Shown: positions 54,565 through 63,909 of the stretch, one piece after another | Numbering within the stretch: the first letter of the stretch is position 1 | Layout: each line of letters begins with the position of its first letter | Assembly (NCBI RefSeq): GCF_029953635.1 | Contig: NZ_CP124543.1 | Span: forward strand, 186,001 to 250,000 | DNA: 64,000 nt | Direction: 5' to 3' | Origin: Halotia branconii CENA392 | GTDB lineage: Bacteria > Cyanobacteriota > Cyanobacteriia > Cyanobacteriales > Nostocaceae | The notes under the pieces: model-generated | Databases searched by the model: none | What the model was told of the DNA's origin: nothing | The model's input: only the letters and a program-made list of their open reading frames with translations | Translations under genes and position numbers: made by a program

Positions 54565-55458
54565 TTATAGGTCATCTCGAAAATCTAAAATATGTTGAGC
54601 AGTAATTTGTGGTTGTTCTAAATGAGGAAGATGACCGCAATCTTGAATCCAGATCAGTTGACTATTAAGAATTGCTCTTTTAAATCTTTTGGCATCTTCT
54701 GTGCCTAATATCTTATCGGTATCACCCCACAAAATCAGTGTTGGTTGGACAATTTCTGAGAGTTTTTTAAATCTAAAAGCACTATAACCACCGCTTTTAG
54801 TGAAAGCAATCAAAGCTTGATGCCAACTTGGCATTTGGAGATGTAACGCTCCACAATCTAGAGCATCAACCGAAACCAGACTAGGATTTTTGTAAGCAAC
54901 ACGAGAAATGCGATCGCGGACTTGAGGATTACGCAAAAATTGAGTAGCTAAATAATCCAAAGGAGGAAACATCAACCGACTTAAAGGTGAACCTTCCTTC
55001 AAACCAGCACTGTTTATTAATACCAATTTTTTTACTACTTCTGGGTAAGCAAATGTAAAATCAATGGCTGCTGCACCACCCATTGAGACACCTACTAAAA
55101 TTACGGGTTGGTTGATCAGAGTTTTCCAGAAATAATAAAGATGAGTTTTAATAGCAATGGGACTAAATTTTATTTCTGCAAGTCTATGTGTAAACCCAAA
55201 ACCCAATAAATCAACTGCCCAAGTTTCATTATCTGCTGCTAGCAGTGGTAAAAGGCGACGAAATTCTAATATAGAACTGTCAAAGCCGTGAATTAATAAA
55301 ATGGGTATTTCACCACTTCCTTGATGAACATAAGTGGTAGTGATTGGTTGAGTAGTCAAAGGAGTGGCGATCGCTTGAGTTTGAATATTTTGAGCTAGGG
55401 CGATCGAGGCAGGTTCTGTCAGTTGCCCAACTGTGGTAGGTAAGAAACTAGGAAACAT
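54565..55458 (-). CDS. alpha/beta hydrolase
   Basis: A 297-residue alpha/beta hydrolase: PILLIHGFDSSILEFRR (about residues 51-67), TWAVDLLGFGFTHR, the nucleophile elbow LVGVSMGGAAAIDF (Ser about 125), acid in LWGDTDKIL and catalytic His in DCGHLPHLEQP. Related to the MhpC/2-hydroxymuconic-semialdehyde-hydrolase-like group, with no substrate assignable. On the same strand as the downstream end of the biosynthetic cluster, 44 bases after the histidine kinase stop, so these two may be one unit. Confidence 0.85.
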   Translation of the reverse strand: MFPSFLPTTVGQLTEPASIALAQNIQTQAIATPLTTQPITTTYVHQGSGEIPILLIHGFDSSILEFRRLLPLLAADNETWAVDLLGFGFTHRLAEIKFSPIAIKTHLYYFWKTLINQPVILVGVSMGGAAAIDFTFAYPEVVKKLVLINSAGLKEGSPLSRLMFPPLDYLATQFLRNPQVRDRISRVAYKNPSLVSVDALDCGALHLQMPSWHQALIAFTKSGGYSAFRFKKLSEIVQPTLILWGDTDKILGTEDAKRFKRAILNSQLIWIQDCGHLPHLEQPQITAQHILDFRDDL

Positions 55459-55502
55459 AAATTTTAGTTTACTCTAAAATCGTTAGCGATCGCGCTAACT
55501 CA

Positions 55503-57272
55503 CTACGAACTAATTGGTAACGTAAACCAAAATGTTGCTCCTACATCCAATTCACTATTCATGCCAATTTCGCCGCCGTGGGCGTTAATGATTTGCTTAC
55601 ACAAATACAAACCTAATCCCAAACCTACAGAATTGCGGTTGTTACCAACCCGGAAGTAAAGGTTAAATAGTTGTTTCCTTTGTTCTGGAGTGATTCCTAC
55701 GCCGTTATCACTAACAGTACAATAAATTTTTTCGCCTTCATCGGTAGCATTGAGTGTTAACAGCAACTCAGGCGGATTATGTTTAATAGCATTAACAATT
55801 AAGTTAGAAAAAACTCGCCATAGTTGGGTAGGATCGGCGTTTATTAGTGGTAAATCTGCTGTGACTGAATTTATCAGGGTAGTTTTATTTTCTGTTAATA
55901 TTGGCTCTAAATCTGCGATCGCAGATTCCACTATAGTATGCAATTTTACAGGTTGACGTTGTAAGACAATTCCTTGCACTTCACTTAGATGAGCTTCCAT
56001 CAACGAATTAATCAAATTGAGTTGGCGATCGCTACTTTGCACCATCCGTTCTAAAATCGACCGTGACACCAAAATTGAGGAAAATTCCTGTTCTTTACTA
56101 TTGAGCAAATTCTTGAGTACCATTAAAGTGCCTAACACAGGGTTACGTAAATCATGGGAAACAGCATGGAAAAATACTCTTAAGGCTTCCTCTGCTTGTT
56201 TACGCTGTGTAATATCTTCAATTAACCCTTCATAGTAAAGCAGTTTTCCCTGTTCGTCTCGGACTGCGTAAGCCTTTTCCGAAATCCAGACAATACTGCC
56301 ATCTCGGCGATAAATTTGGGACTCAAACTGAGAAACAATCCCATCTTGTTCAATTAAGCGCACAAATTCGGCACGGCGTTTGGGGTCAACATACAATTGA
56401 TGTTCAATATCAGTAAAGTTTGTTGTGACTTCTTCAGGAAACGAATATCCATAAATACGTGCTAATGCCGGATTTGCTGTAATATAACGTCCATCGGGAC
56501 TACTTTGAAAAATTCCTTCAATAGCGTTTTCAAAGATACTTCGATATTTAGCTTCTGCAACTTCTAGTTTTTGGTAGGTAGACTCCATTTCTTGACGGGC
56601 GTAAAACTCAGAGCGTTGCAGGCGATCGTATAAGTAAACACCCAAATCACATATAATACAAAACCATAAAATGTATAAAATGAACGTGACATTATATATT
56701 TCCGGGTGTTCAGGTATTGGTGTTTTTAATCCTAGTGCTGTATTCACACCAAAATAGTAAATTAAAATACCTATCTGAGACAGTAAATGCAGAGTCCAGC
56801 GGACTGGGATGAAGGTAGCTTGACTTAAAAACAGCAGTGACCAACCGAGGGTATCAGGTAGCGCAAAACCTTTAACAGTGGCGAATAGTTGTGATGCTAA
56901 ACTAATTGACCATGATGACCCTAAAAATAATAACCCTGGACGACGATGACCAAACTGAGTTTTGTGCAAGAAAAAACAGATCACTAAACTCAGCAGTATA
57001 GCTAGATTAATTGCCAGTCCTTGAGTTGTAAGTAATGGTGACAGTCTCTGTAACTCTTTTAAAGGGAAAAAAAAGTCGTAAATATTTCGCAAAGTGAAGG
57101 TTAGCAAACAAATCAGCGCTAGCCATAACCATAGATGCAATCTTTGCCACAAAAAGCGATGCCTTTTGGCTAGCCACTTTGTCTCTTGAGACGAAGCCTG
57201 ATAAAAAACACTAATTTCATCTAAAGTTGGCGCAGACAGGAATTTTTGCCACCACCTTCCAACTTTGCCCAT
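55503..57272 (-). CDS. membrane-bound PAS sensor histidine kinase
   Basis: A 589-residue histidine kinase. The N-terminal 210 residues hold about five to six transmembrane helices. A PAS domain with a PAC motif follows (about 240-360: YRSIFENAIEGIFQSSPDGR, IYRRDGSIVWISEKAYAV). The HisKA box is AVSHDLRNPVLGT (His about 372) and the ATPase has NAIKHNPPE, DNGVGI and GLGLGLYLCKQI. It should sense an unknown signal at or in the membrane and phosphorylate a response regulator, which is not encoded nearby. Confidence 0.92.
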   Translation of the reverse strand: MGKVGRWWQKFLSAPTLDEISVFYQASSQETKWLAKRHRFLWQRLHLWLWLALICLLTFTLRNIYDFFFPLKELQRLSPLLTTQGLAINLAILLSLVICFFLHKTQFGHRRPGLLFLGSSWSISLASQLFATVKGFALPDTLGWSLLFLSQATFIPVRWTLHLLSQIGILIYYFGVNTALGLKTPIPEHPEIYNVTFILYILWFCIICDLGVYLYDRLQRSEFYARQEMESTYQKLEVAEAKYRSIFENAIEGIFQSSPDGRYITANPALARIYGYSFPEEVTTNFTDIEHQLYVDPKRRAEFVRLIEQDGIVSQFESQIYRRDGSIVWISEKAYAVRDEQGKLLYYEGLIEDITQRKQAEEALRVFFHAVSHDLRNPVLGTLMVLKNLLNSKEQEFSSILVSRSILERMVQSSDRQLNLINSLMEAHLSEVQGIVLQRQPVKLHTIVESAIADLEPILTENKTTLINSVTADLPLINADPTQLWRVFSNLIVNAIKHNPPELLLTLNATDEGEKIYCTVSDNGVGITPEQRKQLFNLYFRVGNNRNSVGLGLGLYLCKQIINAHGGEIGMNSELDVGATFWFTLPISS

Positions 57273-57424
57273 TTTTCAGACTGCCATAAAACCTTTGTTT
57301 TATTATTATCTGACTGATAGGTGAATCATGAACAAAGAAGGCAGGATTCACTTGTACTGCTAAAGCAAAATCCGCAGGGGTAGGGTCTGCTTATTTCCGT
57401 CATACTGTACTAGTAAAGCAAGAT

Positions 57425-58429
57425 TTACAAAATTATTTCTTGAATATCTGTTTTTTGCAACCATTCTTGTGTACGGCGCATTCCTTCTTCTAAATCGATT
57501 TTTGGTTGATAATTTAATCTGCTTTGGGCTTTAGCAATTGAATAAGCATAAGGACGAGTCACAAAATCTACAGAATCTGGCATAATATCAGCCTTCTTAC
57601 CCACCAGTTTCTTAGCCAAGTTTTGCTGCCAAAGTACAGATTTAAGCATACTAGCTGGCAGAGAAATTGGCTCTGGTAAACCTCCAATTTCAGCTAGGCG
57701 TGTAAAATACTCTTTCCAAGAAGTTTTTTGACCATCAGTAATATTAAATACTTCTCCATAGGCTTCTTTTTCAATAGCTAAAAATATACCTTCAATCAGA
57801 TTGTCCACATATACATGGTTCATTACTCCTAAACCATCATTAGCTAAGGCAAATAATTTTTGACGCATTAACAGCAGTGGTCGAACTATCCACGGGATAC
57901 TTCCAGGACCGTAAACATCTCCGGCTCTAATGATGATGACGTTAAAATCTGGTGGAGCATTTAATTGTAAAAGAATTTCTTCGGCTTCTATTGTTGTCTG
58001 GCAGTAAGGATTATTTTCGCCACAAAGTGACCCTTTTTCTGTAACGCCATCAGGATAATTAAAGCCATAGACTAATACGCTAGAAAGATAAACAAAGGTT
58101 TTTACACCAGCATTTTTGGCAGCTTTTGCCAGATTAACAGTGCCTTCAACATTGACTTCACGAAAGTAGTCGAGTGAACCACTTTCTTGAGTAACTGCGG
58201 CTGTATGCAAAACAATATCCATTTCTTGACAAGCTTTTTGGGCAATCACAGGATCAGTGATATTTCCTAAAAGCAACTCAACACCTAGTTTTTGTGCTTT
58301 TTGAGTTTTCTCTGGGGAATGTTGCAGCCCCCGGATTTTCATTCCTTGGGATAAAGCTAGTTCGGCAGAACGTAAGCCGATAAATCCATCAATTCCTGAT
58401 ATTAGAAGTTGTTGTTGAGAGAGGTTCAT
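57425..58429 (-). CDS. NAD-dependent epimerase/dehydratase (extended SDR)
   Basis: A 334-residue extended SDR. The cofactor motif ISGIDGFIGLRSAELA (GxxGxxG form) is at residues 8-23; HTAAVTQE and NVEGTVNLAKAA follow, then YLSSVLVYGF, and at the active site the Tyr of NNPYCQTTIEAEEIL (YxxxE rather than YxxxK). RAGDVYGPGS and NHVYVDNLIEGI are typical of the 3-beta-hydroxysteroid dehydrogenase-like group. The Lys of YxxxK appears replaced, so catalysis needs checking. The start at MNLSQQQLL is preferred; the longest frame adds 47 residues overlapping the upstream gene. Confidence 0.82.
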   Translation of the reverse strand: MNLSQQQLLISGIDGFIGLRSAELALSQGMKIRGLQHSPEKTQKAQKLGVELLLGNITDPVIAQKACQEMDIVLHTAAVTQESGSLDYFREVNVEGTVNLAKAAKNAGVKTFVYLSSVLVYGFNYPDGVTEKGSLCGENNPYCQTTIEAEEILLQLNAPPDFNVIIIRAGDVYGPGSIPWIVRPLLLMRQKLFALANDGLGVMNHVYVDNLIEGIFLAIEKEAYGEVFNITDGQKTSWKEYFTRLAEIGGLPEPISLPASMLKSVLWQQNLAKKLVGKKADIMPDSVDFVTRPYAYSIAKAQSRLNYQPKIDLEEGMRRTQEWLQKTDIQEIIL

Positions 58430-58491
58430 AACACTTAGTGATGAAACTTTTATCAGAGTCTGAAGCATTAATAACAATGAATGATTGGGAA

Positions 58492-60366
58492 TTAAATTTC
58501 TAATTCGCCTACTTTTGCTTTCAAAGAAGCAAAATGTTTGCCTCCAAGTTCCACTTGACCTTCTGCACATCCAGTTTTTAATCTTTCGACTAGATAATCT
58601 AAATCATGAGCGATAAAATTTGTGCCATGATCTGGCTCTACTAAACTAATTAAGTTCATGTCTTTCGATGATTGATTTGCCAAACTAGCAATACCCAAAA
58701 AATTGAATACTCCTGATTCATAAGTTCCACAAGGTACTGAAGGGTTATGGACTCCAACGCAGTATTCATGGGGTTTAAACCACTCAAATACTGGGTAGCC
58801 GTGGAAATGAACAATTGGCGCACCATTTTTAATTAATTTTGGTGTATATAAAGCAGCTGCAAGACTAATAGCAAGCATTACATAAACATCATAAGAAGGC
58901 TTAATATCTGCTACTTGCGAATCAAGTTCCTGCGGTAACTGTAATAATAACCTGTTTGTCAAACCAATTCTCAGGACATCGTTTTCAAGGTTTAAATTTG
59001 TTTTATTAGAACCAGAGCGAGCGCTAAAAACCCAGATATCAGGAATCTGCTTAAATTTATATTCTGTTCCTATTTGAGTTTTTAAATATCTGCGACCTAT
59101 GGTATTTTGACGTACTTGATCAATATTAAATTCTGTAATAGAAGACAAGCTTTCCCATTCCTGTTCAGTTATCTCAACTTTACCTATATACTGTGGTGGT
59201 TCTGCATAAGCAACAAAGCCGTAAGAAACACCCGTTCTACCATTAACAATGACGTTGACAATATCTCTATGAGACTTTCTTTTAATTACCTCACTCAACT
59301 TTGAACCCGGAGGAAATAGATTTGTGTCTGCCAGTTTATGGCTTAAAGCAACTAATTTTTTAGCATAAGTAGATTTTTGAACGTGACACACTCCTAATTG
59401 AAATTTGCTCAGAGGTAAAGGTAAAATAGGTACGTAAATTTTAGGAATAAGTGATTTCAGAACAAACCTATCTATGTCACTTCTATAAAATATAGAATCA
59501 GATAGATTCATATTCAAAATCGAAAACTTAGTAGCAGAAACTCCAATTACAATTTCAGAAAAAGTACGGACTAATGTATTTAATCCAATTTTAATTTTTC
59601 TTTGATAAGGGGTTTGCGAATTAATAAACTCCTCATCTAAATCTGTGAGTACAATAACTTGAGTATTTGTTGGGTCTTCAATATATTTAGCTGCACATTC
59701 TTCAGCCCATCCGATTAATCGTCCAATTCCTGAAACAGATATTTTTCGGTCTTGCAGAATAAACCGAGAATATAATTGATAAAACTTTTCGGCTGCAAAT
59801 GTTTCCGCAATACTTCTGATAGAAGCTGGTCTATCAACATCAATTACAGCATTAACTCCAGTTTTGACTACTCTAGTTTTAATGCTTTGCTTCCAGTTAG
59901 TTAGCGGTATATTGATTGCATATTTAAATTCTTTTGTAGCTTGCTCCCAAGAGATAATATTGACCCCGTATTCCTGTAATTTTTGTTCTAGTTCGGCTCT
60001 AAAACCTAAAATTGCTAAATTTTTGTATCCCTTAACTAGAGGTCTAAAAGTAACTGTCAGCCTCTGAGCCATTAGCTTAGGGTCAATAATCGGTGGTTTG
60101 GAATCTTGATTTAATTCCTCACCTACTTCTCCAATTAAACGCCCAATAGTTTGTAAACTTAAACCTTGAGCAATTGGCACATTAGCATAACTATGAGCTA
60201 GATTGCGCCGCAAAAATTCAATAATTTCTGGCTTATTTGCAACTATTTGTGCTTGAAGTTCTGGGGTTAATACTCCTTTAGGAGAACGAATATTTAATGT
60301 TTTATTTTCGACTGAAATATGTACACCTTGTTGTTTTAAATTAGACAAAATCTCTGCTGTTTCCAT
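58492..60366 (-). CDS. TubC-like docking domain protein with a large unknown domain
   Basis: A 624-residue protein. Residues 1-53 (METAEILSNLKQQGVHISVE and on to NKPEIIEFLRR) match the TubC N-terminal docking domain that joins NRPS/PKS subunits. The remaining 570 residues are not recognised: features include RPLVKGYKNLAILGFR, VIVLTDLDEEF, VNVIVNGRTGVSYGFVAYAEPP, and a C-terminal half with PIVHFHGYPVFEWF and HEYCVGVHNPSVPCGTYE. No signal peptide. It lies between the carrier protein and the epimerase in the same direction. I do not assign a reaction. Confidence 0.7.
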   Translation of the reverse strand: METAEILSNLKQQGVHISVENKTLNIRSPKGVLTPELQAQIVANKPEIIEFLRRNLAHSYANVPIAQGLSLQTIGRLIGEVGEELNQDSKPPIIDPKLMAQRLTVTFRPLVKGYKNLAILGFRAELEQKLQEYGVNIISWEQATKEFKYAINIPLTNWKQSIKTRVVKTGVNAVIDVDRPASIRSIAETFAAEKFYQLYSRFILQDRKISVSGIGRLIGWAEECAAKYIEDPTNTQVIVLTDLDEEFINSQTPYQRKIKIGLNTLVRTFSEIVIGVSATKFSILNMNLSDSIFYRSDIDRFVLKSLIPKIYVPILPLPLSKFQLGVCHVQKSTYAKKLVALSHKLADTNLFPPGSKLSEVIKRKSHRDIVNVIVNGRTGVSYGFVAYAEPPQYIGKVEITEQEWESLSSITEFNIDQVRQNTIGRRYLKTQIGTEYKFKQIPDIWVFSARSGSNKTNLNLENDVLRIGLTNRLLLQLPQELDSQVADIKPSYDVYVMLAISLAAALYTPKLIKNGAPIVHFHGYPVFEWFKPHEYCVGVHNPSVPCGTYESGVFNFLGIASLANQSSKDMNLISLVEPDHGTNFIAHDLDYLVERLKTGCAEGQVELGGKHFASLKAKVGELEI

Positions 60367-60449
60367 CTTTTTTTGGTATTGTTTAATCAATAAACTCAAT
60401 CAGTGCAACTTGAAAATTGGTTTGTTTTTTGTCAAGTTTTCAGTTGAAA

Positions 60450-60755
60450 CTAAATTTCAAAAGTTTCTGACTCCAAATCTTGAGATTCTTCGGCTAACCG
60501 TTGAGAAAGTAATTCGATAGTGGGATAATGCCATACCAGTAGAGGAGAAAATTCAAATCCCAACAACTTTTTTGCTTTAATAGCCAAGAGCATACCCTGT
60601 GATGAATCCAAACCGTAACTTTCTAAAGGCTCTGTGACATTTATCTCATCAGGTTTAACTCCCAGCAGTTCCGAAAGATGAAAGACTAACCAAGCTTGAA
60701 TTTCTTCTGCTGTATAAGAGCGTTTTACAGTTGAATCGGGAATAGACTGGCTCAT
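60450..60755 (-). CDS. acyl carrier protein
   Basis: A 101-residue carrier protein with the phosphopantetheine site in [10 protein letters not shown] (Ser about 51; GLDSS motif). Flanking helices ([15 protein letters not shown] and [14 protein letters not shown]) complete a four-helix carrier domain. It is a stand-alone ACP of the PKS/NRPS type rather than the fatty-acid AcpP, judged by its location and N-terminal extension. Tethers the growing or transferred acyl chain in the cluster. Confidence 0.9.
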   Translation of the reverse strand: MSQSIPDSTVKRSYTAEEIQAWLVFHLSELLGVKPDEINVTEPLESYGLDSSQGMLLAIKAKKLLGFEFSPLLVWHYPTIELLSQRLAEESQDLESETFEI

Positions 60756-60851
60756 TTATAAACCTCTAAATTCACAAAATAATAACTTTGTATTCAGCAA
60801 ATGAATACATTTATTTTCATGATTTTGTTATCCTGAAAAACTTAAAATAAG

Positions 60852-62210
60852 TTATTTAGTTATGCAAGAAGTATATCTTTTGCATGTAAAGCAAAGATTC
60901 AAATTGAAGTCACACATTTCCCTGATGAAAGACATTAATTCATTCACAAGAACTTCTATTGTTTCTTGACTAATTGCAGGCTGAGAAAATACAAAATTTA
61001 ACAACATTTTGCCTTGAAAAGTTGCAGCATGAATAATAAACACACCTGCATATAAAGCATGTGAGCCAGCAAAGCTAATTTCTTCTAGTTCAAATTCGCC
61101 ATAAAATTTAGGAATGCTAACCTTGCCAATGTTAGAGACAGAAACTGTAGCAGCTACTTGTTTGGGTTGTCTGAAACAAAAATCAATGAGATGTTTGGCA
61201 ACTAACATCATCTTGAAGATATCACCGCGTTGTGTACCATCTTCTAGTTTTTGTTTGACATTCCGTGCTAATTCCCAAAAGGATGTGTTTGTTTTAATGG
61301 TGTGAAATCCCATCATAGACGCGGCTAATACAGCCAAATGTTCATCGCTAATTGTCGGTTTTAAACGTCTTCTCAAATCAAGATATGATAGACAGCTGAC
61401 TTGGATATCTTTTTTGTTACCTTGAGTAATTTTTCTCGCTACTGTAAATATCATGGCAGCGCATAAAGCACTGTGTACTGTTGTATTTTCTTGTCGGCAA
61501 AGATTGATAAATTTTTGAGTTACATCTGGGTCAAGTTGTCGGTGAATAATGTGACAACGGCGTTGTGCAACAGGTACATAATTTTCTAAATCTAATGTTT
61601 TTGGTTGATACCAAATCTTCTGAAATCCCAACTGTAACAGAAATAGTACGTTATTTATCTTGCTTTTTAAGCCTTTCGTCCATTTAGGGATGATTTCTTC
61701 AATTGGTGGAAGAGGAGATAAATTAACTAAGTTGATTTCTTCACCAGATACAACTTTTTGACAATTAGTCAAAATTTCTGAGTGAAGTTGAATACATGAT
61801 AAAGCATCTGCGATCGCATGATGTACTGTTGTAATTAAATAACTTATATTTTTCTGATTCTGAAAGTGAACTAGTACCACTCGCATGAGACATTTACTAC
61901 TATCAATTTTTTCATTCATCTCCTCATCAACAACTTCTGTCCATTGCTCATCACTTAGCTTCTTCACAACACGTAAAGCAATCTTTGCTGTTCCCTCAGT
62001 TTGAAAGTAAAGACGATTTTGAGAACGGACAATGTGAGAATTGAGACGAGGATGACGACACTGAACTTTATCTAGCGATTGTCTGAGAACTTCTTTGCTG
62101 AGTGCGCCTTTAATGCGACTAATTGTCACTATATTCCAGGTTTTAGCTTGGCTATTTAAGGTTTCCATAGCTTGCTCAAGACGACCCAGCTTTCTGTTAT
62201 GAATTATCAT
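60852..62210 (-). CDS. condensation-domain/PapA-like acyltransferase
   Basis: A 452-residue protein of the BAHD-like condensation superfamily. The catalytic HHxxxD motif is TVHHAIADALSCIQLH (about residues 129-144). The N-terminal LGRLEQAMETLNS and the late VSNIGKVSIPKFYG segment resemble PapA5/phthiocerol acyltransferases and alcohol acyltransferases. It likely transfers an acyl group from the carrier protein to a hydroxyl or amine to release or decorate a product. It starts 2 bases after the PfaD stop. Confidence 0.85.
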   Translation of the reverse strand: MIIHNRKLGRLEQAMETLNSQAKTWNIVTISRIKGALSKEVLRQSLDKVQCRHPRLNSHIVRSQNRLYFQTEGTAKIALRVVKKLSDEQWTEVVDEEMNEKIDSSKCLMRVVLVHFQNQKNISYLITTVHHAIADALSCIQLHSEILTNCQKVVSGEEINLVNLSPLPPIEEIIPKWTKGLKSKINNVLFLLQLGFQKIWYQPKTLDLENYVPVAQRRCHIIHRQLDPDVTQKFINLCRQENTTVHSALCAAMIFTVARKITQGNKKDIQVSCLSYLDLRRRLKPTISDEHLAVLAASMMGFHTIKTNTSFWELARNVKQKLEDGTQRGDIFKMMLVAKHLIDFCFRQPKQVAATVSVSNIGKVSIPKFYGEFELEEISFAGSHALYAGVFIIHAATFQGKMLLNFVFSQPAISQETIEVLVNELMSFIREMCDFNLNLCFTCKRYTSCITK

Positions 62211-62212
62211 GA

Positions 62213-63874
62213 TTAGTTTTGAGATACTGGGAAATACTGATTGTAGTAATCAGAAATTTGTAGCCCTTGAATTTTCAAACTTTGAATGCGATATAAAAAT
62301 GCTGCCCCAGTCAGAATGTGATAAGCAACATCAACAACTCGACGATTGTTTGGTTCTGATAAATAAGAACCTCTTACCCAGTCATTAAAACTACCTATTG
62401 CTGGGCCGCACCAAATTTGATAATCAATTTCCCGACCTTTTTCACCAGAGTTAGACCAACGGGAAGATAATCCCAGATACCAACGAAAAATTAAAGCCAT
62501 TTTCAGTTTAGAATTGTTGGCAGCTTTAATTAATTTATCAGGATTGCGTTTTGACAAATAATTAGCTGTTTCTTGCCATACAAACTCTAGACTATTTCGG
62601 AAAACTTGTTTTTCTAACTTCTCTTTTTCTTGGCTAGGAATATCTTCTATTGAGTTATAAGTTTTATATAAATCAAATAGTTTTTGAGCGCGCAAAGGAA
62701 AGAGAGTTCCTTTTTTTAATACTTGAAGTTTCACACCCATTTCAAACATATCTGCGGCTGGAGCCATCATCACATCAGCCATCTCGGCTTGAGCCAGTAA
62801 TTGTTTAGTATATGTAGAAGTTCCGGCTTCAATGCAAGATTGATTAATTGAGCCAGTCATTACATAAGCAGCACCCATCATAAAAGCTGCTAAGGCTGAT
62901 TGTGGTGTAGAAATTCCTCCTGCTACGCCTACTCTAATAGGCATTTCATAATTATATTGTGCTTGAATTTCATCGCGTAAAGCAATAATAGAAGGCAGTA
63001 AACAAACTAAAGGACGGTTATCTGTATGACCACCAGAATCGGCCTCGACGGTAACATCATCAGCCATTGGTACTTGTGCTGCTAGCTTTGCTTGCAACTG
63101 AGTAATTAGTCCTTGTTCTACAAGCTCTTTGAGGAATTTCTCTGGTGCTGGTTGCAGAAATTTAGTTGCTACTTCTCGACGAGAAACTTTAGCAATGACT
63201 TTGTTTTTGATTTCAATTTGATTGGCATCATTTAAACTTAAGCCAGCAACACGATAATAAACAATGTTGGCAGTTAAGTCTAAAAATGCTGAAGCTTCTA
63301 CAGTTCTGACTTGATATTTTAAGTATAAATCCACAGCCCGGCGTTCAATCGCCATATCATTAGGACTGTGAATTAAATTAAAAGCATAAGGGCCATGAGG
63401 TAAAGCTGATTGAATGCGATGAATTGCGGCTTCTATACGTTCTGGAGGTAAACCGCCAGCCCCAAAAGAACTTAAAATCTTTTCTTTACCTAAAGCAATT
63501 ACCATTTCTTCGGAAGCAATACCGCCAGCCATTGCCCCAGTCATATAAGCATATTTGACACCATGAAAGGAGAGAAAGTTTGCATCTCCTAACTGTTGAA
63601 TGCGGATAGGAGGAACAAATGTTAGTAGTTCTAACTGTGCCGTTGTGCTATTGTCCGCAGAAGATAAATAACCCTCGTTCGTTACACCAATTTTTCCGGC
63701 AACTTTGACGATGTAACAAGGTTTGTCTAAAACTAATAGTTTATCTTTAATAGCTGCTTGCTCAAAAGCTATATCATCTAAATTTCGTTGCCAAATATGG
63801 TTTTGATGATAGGTATAGCCAGAAAAGCTCAGATTATTAGTGCGTTGATGAATTACAGAATCTAGAGTTTGCAT
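62213..63874 (-). CDS. PfaD-family trans-acting enoyl reductase
   Basis: A 553-residue FMN-dependent protein of the PfaD group (related to nitronate monooxygenase). Characteristic segments are GGIASEEMVIALGKEKILSS, SFGAGGLPPERIEAA, VTVEADSGGHTDNRPLVCLL, RVGVAGGISTPQSALAAFMM and GSINQSCIEAGTS. In PUFA synthases and trans-AT polyketide systems these proteins reduce enoyl intermediates on a carrier protein. Here it shares a near-zero gap with the acyltransferase, and the expected multidomain synthase is probably just beyond the right edge. The start ATG is at 63874. Confidence 0.92.
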   Translation of the reverse strand: MQTLDSVIHQRTNNLSFSGYTYHQNHIWQRNLDDIAFEQAAIKDKLLVLDKPCYIVKVAGKIGVTNEGYLSSADNSTTAQLELLTFVPPIRIQQLGDANFLSFHGVKYAYMTGAMAGGIASEEMVIALGKEKILSSFGAGGLPPERIEAAIHRIQSALPHGPYAFNLIHSPNDMAIERRAVDLYLKYQVRTVEASAFLDLTANIVYYRVAGLSLNDANQIEIKNKVIAKVSRREVATKFLQPAPEKFLKELVEQGLITQLQAKLAAQVPMADDVTVEADSGGHTDNRPLVCLLPSIIALRDEIQAQYNYEMPIRVGVAGGISTPQSALAAFMMGAAYVMTGSINQSCIEAGTSTYTKQLLAQAEMADVMMAPAADMFEMGVKLQVLKKGTLFPLRAQKLFDLYKTYNSIEDIPSQEKEKLEKQVFRNSLEFVWQETANYLSKRNPDKLIKAANNSKLKMALIFRWYLGLSSRWSNSGEKGREIDYQIWCGPAIGSFNDWVRGSYLSEPNNRRVVDVAYHILTGAAFLYRIQSLKIQGLQISDYYNQYFPVSQN

Positions 63875-63909
63875 AATGTTTTAGCTCGATAAACGGTAAT
63901 TTTCACCAA

